Shown here: positions 11,426 to 20,636 of the stretch, piece by piece
Layout of the letters: the number at the start of each line of letters is the position of its first letter
Numbering within the stretch: the stretch's first letter is position 1
Assembly (NCBI GenBank): GCA_003254905.1
Contig: QANU01034502.1
Span: 1-64,000 of the forward strand
Origin: Nissolia schottii
Taxonomy: Eukaryota; Streptophyta; Magnoliopsida; Fabales; Fabaceae
Direction: 5' to 3'
Length of the DNA stretch: 64,000 nucleotides
The notes under the pieces: generated by a model
The model's database searches: none
Seen by the model: the letters and a program-made list of their open reading frames with translations, nothing else
What the model was told of the DNA's origin: nothing
Program-made: the position numbers and the translations under genes

Positions 11426-14400
11426 ATCAGAGGTCAGAGAGAGGATCTTCTTCACAATAGCTGCCAATATTCCAATGGAAAAGGATGTGGTTCTGCTCCT
11501 GGTAATCGCAATCAAAACCCTGAAAGTGTATGCACGTACTGTCATCCTAAGGGGCACACCATTGAGACTTGTTATTGCAAGCATGGCTACCCAATTGGCC
11601 ATCTGCATTACCTAGGACGCCTTATTTTAATCTGCGAAGCTCTGGCATGAACTCTGCAAACACAATTGCTTCCTCTTGTGGCAGCAAAGAAGAGAACACG
11701 TAGAAGAAAGATGAAGACACTAGAACTGGGTTGACCTTCACTCCAACCCAATACCAAAGCATAAAGGCTCTCCTCCATGCCACTGGTCAGTCAAGACTAG
11801 TAAACCCTCCCAAGCCTAGTCCAACTGTCCAAGCCCTTATTTCCACAAATAATCAAGTTGGATCAACCACTTTGGACGCAACTGTAGGGAATAAAATTGT
11901 CTTATGTTCTTATGCTCGCATATAAGCCACATTGTCACAACATTGGCACAGACAAACTCAGTCTTCTATTTGACAAAGTGACTCATGGATTATAGATTCA
12001 GGAGCCACTAATTACATTACCTTTTCTCTAAAATGTTTTCAAGTTTATTCGAAAATAAAAACTATTAATATTACTCTCCCAAATGGATCTAAAATCACAG
12101 CCACTTACTCAGGATCAATCAAATTTTCTCCAACACTTGTTTTGCACAGCGTTCTTTACTTTCCCAATTTTAGTTTTAATCTCATCTCAATTTCTAAATT
12201 GATTCCTGGTCTTCGCTGCACATTTACTTTCTCTGATGGTGTTTGTCAAATATGAGATATAACTTCGTCGAAGATGATTAGTTTAGCTAAGCTTAAGGAA
12301 GGCCTCTACCATTTAATAATTACCAAGAAGGATGCCTACACAAATCACCCTACCACTATCAGCCACTCCTTAAATCTTTCTGTCCACACTCATGTTACTC
12401 CTTCAATTATTTGGCATTATAGACTATGACATTTGTCTGAAAATCGTTTAAATATGTTGAATAAAAAATTTCCTTTTATTCCTACCCATGTCAATGAATG
12501 ATGTGATGTTCGTCATTTGGTAAAACAAAGAAAATTACCATACTCTTCAAGCACGAGCAAGGCTTCGAAAAATTTTGCATTAATTCATCTTGACATTTGG
12601 TGATCTTTCTCAAAATTCTCAATTCGTAGCCACCGTTATTTGTTAACAATTGTGGATAATTTTAGCCGTTATACACGGATTATTTTGTTAAAATCAAAGA
12701 CAACCGAAGTTCAATTCCAAGTGTAAAATTTTGTAAAACTAGTTGAAAACCAATTTGGCATAACAAATAAATGTACGAGTTATAATAATGGAGCCAAATT
12801 TTCTTAAAGAGATTTATACGCCGCCAAAGGATTTCAACATCAACGTAGTTGTGCTGAGACTCCCCTACAAAATGGGCAAGTTGAAAGAAAACATCAACAT
12901 ATTTTGAATGTAGCTTGAGCACTAATGTTCTAATCTCACATTCCCAAAAAAAAAATGGTTATATGGCATTAATCATTTAGTTTTTCTCACTGATAGAGTT
13001 CCCTCAGCTATTCTTAAAAATAAAATCCATTTTGACGTTTTATTATGAACAAAAACCAAAATTTGAAATGATAAAAAATTTTAGGTGTCTTTGTTATGCC
13101 CCAACACAAGCATAACACCGAAGCAAATTTGACCCACACTCTCGACGTGGTGCGTTTTTAGGATTTCAGTTTGCAATGGAAGGGTATATCATTTTAGACC
13201 TTCACACGAGAAATTTTTATTTCTAGACATGTTGTTTTTTATGAAATGCATTTTCCATTCCTCACTCAGTCAGAACCACCATCTATCCCCTGATCTCACC
13301 TAACTAGTATAGGTCCAACTCATCCCCATATAGATTCTTCTCCTTTCACATACACCCAACCGGTGTCCACTAGCCCACAACCCCACATTCCTAACAACCC
13401 ACAAGACACGTCCCCTAGCCCAAACACACATTTGCAAATTGCAACCCATAACACCACCATCCACAACCCCTATCCCACCTGAGTCCATTTCTTCATCGCC
13501 GTCCCCATCTTCTTCTTCTTCAACCTCTAGTACAACCCTAGGTCCCACATCCCAACCAACCATACGATGCACCACATGCACCATCAAGCCTCCTCATCAC
13601 CTTGCTGATTATTATTGCAACACCTGATTTGCTTTGCCAAATCAATCCTCTTCACAGAGTGCACATCCTCTACACAAGGTCCTTAATTATTATCATATCT
13701 CTACCTCAAATCAAAAATACTCGCTATATGTGTTTGCTAAGTATGAACCCGCCAGTTTTAAGGAATCTAGCACCCATCAATTCTGGCAAGATGTCATGCA
13801 ATCCGAGGTTGTGGCGTTGGAACTGAACAAAACCTAGAATTTAGTGGCTATCCCTCCTAATGCTAAACCCATCAGTTGCAAATGGGTCTACAAAATCAAG
13901 AGGAAGCTTGATGGATCTGTTGACCAGTACAAAGCATGCTTAGTTGCAAAAGGTTTATCCCAAATAGGAGGTATATCAATTATTTTGAGACTTTCTCGCG
14001 TGTCGTCAAAATTCATACTATTCGGGTCATCCTTGCTCTTGCTACAATGAACCACTGGCACATTCAAGAATTAGGTGTCAATAATGCCCTCCTCCATGGC
14101 GACCTCAAGGAAGATGTATATATGACCATCCCCCCTGGTGTCCAGAGTTCTCAACCCGGTCAATGTTGCAAGCTATTGAAGTCACTTTATGGCCTAAAAC
14201 AGGCAATTCAAAAGTGTTATGAATGCTTATCTGTTTTGTCTCATGGTTATCTACAAGCTCACTCTGATCATAGTCTCTTTATCAAATCTGTTGGCTCTAA
14301 TTTTACTTCTTTATTAGTTTATCTTGATGATATTGTGCTCCTTGAAAATTGTATTGAAAAACTCTCAAGCATCAAATAGACCCTTGATTCCACCTTTTAC

Positions 14401-14755
14401 ATAAAAGATCTTGGTAGTCTAAAGTATTTTCTTGGGTTAGAAGTTTCTCATTCCACACACGGTATTTCTATCTTATCTGTCTGAGAAAATATTGTCGCGA
14501 CGTCTTACAAGATTTTGGTCTCTTGGATTCCAAGTCCTTCTCCAACCCCATGCATTGCTCATTGTCTTTATCAAGATTCAGGGCGACCTCTTGTTGATTC
14601 TTTCTCATACTGGTGTTTGGTTGGTCACCTATTATACCTTACTCACACACGTCTTGATATTGCTTATGCAACTCAGCAGCTCAGTCAGTTTATGTCTATC
14701 CTAACTGAAGCCCATTTTAGTTCTGCAAAACAGGTTCTTCGATACCTTAGGAATA

Positions 14756-14972
14756 TGAGTGTTGGAACATGTGTAAGATTCCCAAGAAGTGGCCATGAGA
14801 AAAGAGAAAGAAAAGGCAAGGAAAACAATGGAGTATGTTGCAGTTCGCCAGGGATCGCTGAGCGGCCTCATGAGCCGCTGAGCGGACTCATGAACTGCTG
14901 AGCGGACCTATGCTTCGCTGAGCGGCCTGTGCTGAAACTTAGTGATAAGGATGGAACATGTTTTGAACTCAA
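14756..14972. repeat. ~215-bp insertion in RNase H of copia copy 2 with a 20-bp periodic GCTGAGCGG array
   Basis: Copy 1 reads continuously across this point (around 2140-2150). Copy 2 carries an extra block that includes GCTGAGCGG at 14857, 14877, 14897 and 14917, exactly 20 bp apart. TGGAACATGT occurs near both ends of the block. The element class is not recognised. Confidence 0.6.
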
Positions 14973-15487
14973 GCAGGGGCCTCATGTTTCACCAAGAATC
15001 TATACCTCAAATTCTCGCTTTTAGTGATGCTGACTAGGGAAGGTGTCTGGTATTGTTTCTTCCTCGGATGATCTCGTATTTCATGGAAAACGAAAAAACA
15101 ACCAATTGTTTCTGTTTCATCCGTCAAACCTGAATATAGAGCACTTGCTTCAACTACTTGCGAGATCCAATGGCTCACATATTTCTTGCAAGACCTGAAA
15201 ATCAATTGTTCTCGCCCTGTTATCCTCTATTGTGATAGCCAAAGTGCACTTCAAATTGTAGTCAATCTCGTTCATTACGAACACACGAGGCACTTGGATA
15301 TTGACTACCACATCGTGCGAGAGAAGACTCTCAAGTTGGCTTAATGAAATTACTCCTCATTTTGTCACAGAACTAGTTAGCTGATATATTTACCACGACA
15401 CTCTTACCTCAACCTTTTCACACTCTTCTTTCCAAGCTGGAGTTAGTAAACATTTACCTACATCCAACTTGTGGGTGTGGGGCGCGG

Positions 15488-15655
15488 GGTTATTAGAGCA
15501 AGGAGACCAAGCCGAAAAAATGAAACATAAATGTAGCCCAACAAGCCACATGTAAACAACATATTATTGAGCTCAAAACAAATTTTTGGTCCATACGGCT
15601 GAGACTCCTTTCTCTGACTTAACAACTATAATAATCTTCTCCACCTATACAAGTA
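15488..15655 (+). repeat. Truncated 3' LTR of copia copy 2
   Basis: It follows a G-rich polypurine tract (GGGTGTGGGGCGCGGGG). It is similar to the first ~150 bp of the 5' LTR and then diverges at the same place as the 3' LTR of copy 1. Confidence 0.65.
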
Positions 15656-16474
15656 GGTGGTTTCTCACCTAACCTATGAGGTAAATACCCCATGTTACAT
15701 AATTTATCCATTTTTGATAATTTTTAAAATTAAATTCATCAAATTTTATTATTATTTCATGTTCTATATTATCGTAATAATCTTTTTATTAGTCAAATCA
15801 CCGAAAGAATCAACTTATAGAAGATTTTTAGAGATTTGTGGACCATATGAGCTTACGATGTACCTCTCTACAAATATTGTATTGAAAAATATTAATTTAT
15901 CACATTATATCATATAATCCATTAATATAATATTAGATCATAAAAGTCTTGATGCCCAATCCAAAGAGTACTTTTAACATGTTTGAGTGACATATCATGA
16001 TCAATCATATTGCGTTGCACAGCCCTCTCAGCAAGTGCTATTGGTTGTGGCCTAAACAAGAGAATAGCAATATATAAGCAGCATGGTGGAGCAAAGAGGA
16101 ATCAAGGAAAATTTGGTATAATCTAGACTCCTTCTCATCTCTCTGCTTCTCTCAGTTCTCATCACCCTTTCTAGTCTGTTGAAACCAATTCCCTGAGTCA
16201 TTGCAGGTATGAGCATGGAATCGATGGTTCAATGGAACTCCTACTACCTGTAGTTATCTCATAACTGTTTACCCCAATCTCAGTTTATTTTCCCTTGTAT
16301 TGAACTCCATACCTGTTGCTGTATTTGATCATTCAGGATTTTTATCTTGTTACAAAGTGTAGGCAGTAAATAAATACATCCAAGTATATACCTTATAAGT
16401 ATCGTATGTGAATTAAGACAAAGTTCAAAACATAATATCCGATCCAATTACCTTATAATTGACACTATGTAGTC

Positions 16475-16831
16475 TCAAATCAGATTATACAAAAAAATGA
16501 AGAGTAAAACTAAGAGCAATGTTCCAAAACCGAATTCAAATCCATCATAATCATGGCTTGAGATGCTGACAGCTTGACGGTTTATACCATAAGATGACTT
16601 GCCAACAAAGGGAAAAGAATATGGGAAGTAAATAAACATGGATACTAAAAGAACAAGAAGCACCAGCACAAGAACTAAAAGACTTTTCTCAGCTTCCGAT
16701 ATAAATTGAAACCAAGATAAGAACATGTCTAACAAAGACAGCACACTAGACCAGTAAATTACCAATCCCAAACCCAGCACAAGTAGAGAAGGCAGCAAGG
16801 GTGATGGCCCCCTTTCCATGTTATAATTCAT
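16475..16831 (-). CDS. Small hydrophobic membrane protein (118 aa), unrecognised family, copy 2
   Basis: Paralogue of the gene at 3648-4004 with the same length, the same three hydrophobic segments and only two residue differences (G8, L13). The frame is intact, while the surrounding duplicated transposon sequence is broken. Its upstream region, including the possible divergent mini-exon at 16929-16969, is also retained. No function can be assigned. It could be a real small membrane protein, or a recent duplicate not yet decayed. Confidence 0.55.
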   Translation of the reverse strand: MNYNMERGPSPLLPSLLVLGLGLVIYWSSVLSLLDMFLSWFQFISEAEKSLLVLVLVLLVLLVSMFIYFPYSFPFVGKSSYGINRQAVSISSHDYDGFEFGFGTLLLVLLFIFLYNLI

Positions 16832-17165
16832 GATTGATTTTTTTTTGGTTACAATTAATGTTGAAAGAAGAAATTTGATTTATAAAGAGAATTCCATTGT
16901 GAGGGTGTGTTTGATTGTTGAAGAAAGGATGGTGGCTCAACGGTTGAACTATCGCAACGACCCATACAGGTAATACCATTATTTAATTGCTATTAATTTT
17001 AAGGGTCATTGTTTTTATCTTTCTTCTGTAGAAAATTTGATTTTAAATTAAAATTCATGTGAAAATTGGCAAGTTGCAGTTAAAAAGAAATGGGTCCAGC
17101 TCATAAAGCAATTCAAAGCATTTTAGATAATTTGCCTTTCCATCTCTCTGTGTTTTGTCTGAGCC

Positions 17166-17237
17166 ATGGCTGAATCATTCCTTCTCGGCATGGCAGAGTC
17201 ACTGATATCAAAGATTGCTCGAGCCTATATATGTTAA
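17166..17237 (+). pseudogene. NLR-B remnant: first ~21 codons of a third CC-NB-LRR gene
   Basis: The leader TTTCCATCTCTCTGTG...GAGCCATGG and the start MAESFLLGMAESLISKIA match NLR-A and NLR-C. One codon (Ser) is missing, and the homology ends at RAY (about 17230). A stop follows at 17235. The rest of this NLR is gone, replaced by a minus-strand copia tail. The remnant shows that at least three NLR units once stood here. A 23-residue peptide could still be translated but is probably meaningless. Confidence 0.85.
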
Positions 17238-17239
17238 CA

Positions 17240-17750
17240 ACTGTACACTTACTTTCAAGGGATAATAGTTTAACGAAAGATAACTAACTCATTTGAACAG
17301 TGGGTAACTAACTCTAATGGTCTTTTGGTTTGATAAAAACTAGTATCTCTTATTTACATTATTTACACAATAGTGTGAAACTCCACCTCAAGATTAGATG
17401 TACCCTGCTTGGACATTGTGAGTTGAAATGGTGACGGTGAATGCGGTTTTGTTATATGATATCTGCCAACTGATGTTGGTTGGGCATATGAATCAACTGC
17501 AGTAAATCAAACTGGACGTGCTCTCACGAATGAAGTGAAAATCTATATCAATGTACTTCGTTCGTGCGTGAAAGGTGGGAATAAGTCACACGAGTTTGAC
17601 GGCGGATATGGTGATTTCAAAGTCACGTAAGAGTTGGACCAACCAAACCACTTCACAAGCAATCTTAGCAAGCGCTCCATGCGCTGCCTCTGTGGAAGAG
17701 TGAGCCATGGTATTATTAGCCATTCTAGTTATTGGAGACCGTCGTGACTC
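17240..17750 (-). mobile_element. Copia 3' end fragment (RNase H tail and beyond), minus strand
   Basis: On the minus strand, 17745 to 17605 reads as a copia RNase H end (LAKIASEVVWLVQLL-like) and continues to FHARTKYIDIDFHFIRE near 17550. A PPT-like GAGGTGGAGT lies near 17390. Stops and shifts are present. An open plus-strand frame here (17470-17630) is a shadow. The fragment fuses to the NLR-B remnant at its left end. Confidence 0.75.
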
Positions 17751-18400
17751 ATTACCCATCCCTCATTGAAATTTTTTCAAATATAACTTCGTGTATGACT
17801 CAATTATTATATCATTTTTTTTTCTTTCTATATTTGTAATACATTATAGTTCAATAAAATATAAAATTAATTTAATAAACTTAATAGATATTACCTCTAA
17901 CATAAATCAGTCAACTAAGTATCCAATTAATGATTTCAAAACTCTACATTTGAGGACAAAATCAATTATAAATTTAAAATTGTGATCTCGCCGAAAGTTA
18001 ATGAAATTAAAAATGTAACTTGACTACCTTTCTCCTGAACCCCGCCACTCCCTTTCTCCATTACCAATCTCTATTTTACACTCTTAACAAATCCATTTCC
18101 CCCTCCTGAAACTGCCATATAACATCTTCAAGGTGGTTTTAAGGCTTCCTCTTCAGTAAACACCAACTTTCTAATTCCTACACAATAGCAAAATCCAAAA
18201 CACAACTCTTTCTTTCTCTCCCTCTTTCTCTCGCTTTAACAGGTTGTTATGTTCCCTTCTCTCTCTCTCTCCAATGCGTTTTCTCTTCCTCTATCTCCCT
18301 TCTCTCCAACCCCAATATTTAAAATTATTTTGGGTTAAACATGTTTTTAATTCCTATAAAATTAAAAATTTTGTATTTGATCCATAAAAAAAATTTCATT
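17605..18400. repeat. Duplicate of 23628-24470 (copia RNase H end, AT-rich DNA, left end of a MULE MITE)
   Basis: It matches from GGTGATTTCAAAGTCACGTA through the CT-rich stretch (TTTCTCTCCCTCT) to the left terminus of the Mutator-like MITE (GGGTTAAACATGTTTTTAAT, near 18340). Within that MITE it breaks and joins sequence equivalent to about 27008. A 2.5-kb piece, which in the intact locus includes the last SEC23 exon, has therefore been lost from this copy. Confidence 0.85.
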
Positions 18401-18419
18401 AGGAATTAATCCCAAAAAA

Positions 18420-20293
18420 AATTTAGAAATATTGATGAAATATTGATTTTCAGCCTAGAAGCACACTCAAAAGTTAAACAAAGAGAGGCAAAAGCTTTCG
18501 GCATCTATTCTAAGAACAAAACGGTACCATCCACAAATTGCTAATGAGATACAACAATCTCCTCGGAGACCACCTGATCACCTTTTATAAGATCATTTGC
18601 AACAGCTCTAGAAATTAGACCACTAAGAACATCCACCACCAAAGTAAACAAAAAAGGAAACAAAGGATCACCCTTCAATAAACCCTTTTGACAGAAAAAC
18701 CATTATTTAGGCTCAACATTTGGAAAATGAAGTTCTGCTTGTTTCAGAACAGAATTTCATCCACATATCACTTACATCTGATAGTGATTTTTGATTATTT
18801 AAATGAAACATCCTAGAAGTTTCAGCTTATATATATATTTATACCTGAAGAATTTTCTGAACGGAAGATATAGACAAGTATGGTATTTGGTGAGTAGCAA
18901 GGCATAAACAAGCCATAACAAAGACATAACAACAAATGAGTGAAAAGCAAACCACACTGCTATAATGTGGCAAATCGTGTTGGCAAAACTTCATCAAAGG
19001 CACGAAGGAACAGAGAATGACCTGGGAACCATGCTGATCACAAACAACAAGGCGAGGAACAGGAAATTTTTCCTTCATTATCAAATCTGCATCATCATGA
19101 GGAGCTCGTAGCAACTGAGCAAATGCCTGCAAAATTAAGCAACTCTAATTAAATTAATAGGAACAAGTAATGAGAACTGAAGGTTAAGAGCATTAACGAT
19201 TCAGTTTTAAGCCATTATGACCGCGAAGGACATTCATAGGAGCCTATATATACCTAGAAAAGGTGTCCAACAACCAGTTCTAACTGCCAAGTTGATTTGG
19301 CACAGGTCAGAGGATAGTTTTTCTAAATGAGATCTTAAGTAGGTCCTAAATCTTCAGAAGCTTTGAGTTGTCATATCTTCCTTCAGATATAGCAGTGCTT
19401 TAGTAGTTTAAAATTTATATAAAATATAGTGAAATCTTTGGTCTAAAGTTGTGTCTGGTCAGGCGTTATGTGTAATCGGACCAGGCCATTCAAGCTCGAA
19501 GGGAAATTTTACCACACAACAGGATTTATAGTACTGAATGTTGGGCAGTAAAGTGCAAAGTGAGTACAAGCTAAGTGGCAGGGATGAGGATGCTCAGTAG
19601 AAATGTGAGCATACCAAAAAGATAAAGATCAATAATGAATGTACTAGATAGAAAGTAGGAATAGCAACTATTGAGAATGTAGTTTGCAGCAGTTGGTACT
19701 TGGTACTCTTATTCTCCCACAGTAAACCTCAGATCAAAACAAAATAGAATACCCATGTTCCCCAATTAGACATGGCATATCCAAAAGAATACCTGATGTT
19801 CCGGTTCATTATGATACCCACCCTTTCGCCATTGAGCAATGGTTGAACCATGAAAAATAACCACAGTGAAAAATGAATCCAAAAGCAAGATTCTGTCAGC
19901 CGCAATGGCTGCCACATCAAGAAGAGCTGAGTGGAATGAATAAGTAATCAACGAAGGCTGAACCATGACTACAGAATTAGCAACATTTTCGCGGTTCAGT
20001 ATCATTCTAAAATATGCAGTCTTATCTGGGCTATTGTTGAACACCTGCAATAAATAAGTTCAGAAAGTCAACACCGGCGATTGAAGTACAAAAGAAAACG
20101 GGCACACATCAGCAATGCAAAAGTTTAAAGATCTGAAAATACAGAATGCGTACCTGAACAAATTGAGAGCGTCGCAAATGAAACATAAATTGTGGGAATA
20201 TCGACAACCTGGGAGAGAAACTAAAAGAAGTTTAAAGTTCTACCTTTTTTCTTATTCTCTCGGTCAATTTCATGCTCTAATAAGTAATCAATC
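18420..20293 (-). pseudogene. SEC23: Truncated SEC23 duplicate (exon 11, exon 10, part of exon 9, plus introns)
   Basis: This is a copy of 27008-29137. The exon 11 copy at 19022-19126 has intact splice sites and one change, E to K, in MKE(R/K)FPVPRLVV. The exon 10 copy at 19793-20044 has an in-frame 12-bp loss that removes four residues (PEPA region). The exon 9 copy at 20154-20235 holds only the last ~27 codons; a ~250-bp deletion removed the rest. There is no promoter, no exons 1-8 and no terminal exon, so it cannot encode SEC23. Its end at about 20293 is the junction with the NLR-C upstream region. Confidence 0.92.
18490..18710 (-). mobile_element. LINE (L1-type) reverse transcriptase scrap inside the SEC23 duplicate
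   Basis: The minus strand reads KGLLKGDPLFPFLFTLVVD and LSGLISRAV, matching the conserved (L/R)xxGDPLSPFLF region of L1-type plant LINE RTs. The equivalent scrap lies in the true SEC23 gene at 27080-27290. It was present before the duplication. Confidence 0.7.
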
Positions 20294-20636
20294 TACACAA
20301 ACTATTGCGACGCATGTATGCTTTTGGCCGGCAGCATTCTATTCCACACCGAATTTCTCTTTATTTTAGCTATTTGGCATTTGTTCTCGATGCTGTAGCA
20401 GTTACTGCTTTCCTTTTATTCTACTCCATCCTTCTACTTTTTCTTTTCTTGCTGTGTTATGTTTTCCTTTTCAACTTTTGCTGTTAGTGCTGGTTCTGCC
20501 TAGTTCTGAGCTTTTATCTTTTTTTTTTTTTTTAAAGAAATTCTTAGCTGAAGTGTGAAGACTTGGCATAATCACAGTCTTTCCTGTAATTATGGTTTTT
20601 GCCTTTCCATCTCTCTGTCTTTGTTTTACCTGAGCC
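20294..20636 (+). promoter_or_regulatory. Upstream region of NLR-C
   Basis: The first part (20294-20540) is a T-rich sequence without homology inside the window. From about 20545 it is homologous to the NLR-A leader (GTGTGAAGACTT, CATAATCACAGTC, CTCTCTGTCTTTG). The NLR promoter of this copy therefore lies within ~350 bp of a SEC23 intron fragment. Confidence 0.4.

Larger units (their letters stand above)
9104..15655 (+). mobile_element. Near full-length decayed Ty1/copia retrotransposon, copy 2, with two nested insertions
   Basis: 5' LTR about 9104-9515, then a degenerate initiator-Met primer-binding site (TAGTATTAGAGCC near 9526). Gag starts near 9554 (ATGGCTGAAGCTACATC) but hits a stop within 14 codons. 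Gag features include NNYHSWSRSFRMTLISKNK and a CCHC zinc knuckle (CTYCHPKGHTIETC, about 11530-11572). Protease-like remnant about 11980-12240 (DSGATNYIT). Integrase about 12400-13230, RT about 13720-14420 with a YLDD box, RNase H 14650-15340. Many stops and frameshifts. From 12564 it is the duplicate of copy 1. Confidence 0.9.
12564..17055. repeat. Segmental duplication, copy 2 (partner 1-4227)
   Basis: It carries the same order of copia 3' part, spacer and small minus-strand gene as 1-4227. After 17055 it runs directly into an NLR 5' leader and start codon, whereas copy 1 has an unrelated ~430-bp piece before its NLR leader. Confidence 0.9.

Noticed and set aside
17470..17634. Open plus-strand stretch reading DVGWAYESTAVNQTGRALTN
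   Set aside because: It is the shadow of a copia RNase H tail on the minus strand (FHARTKYIDIDFHFIRE).
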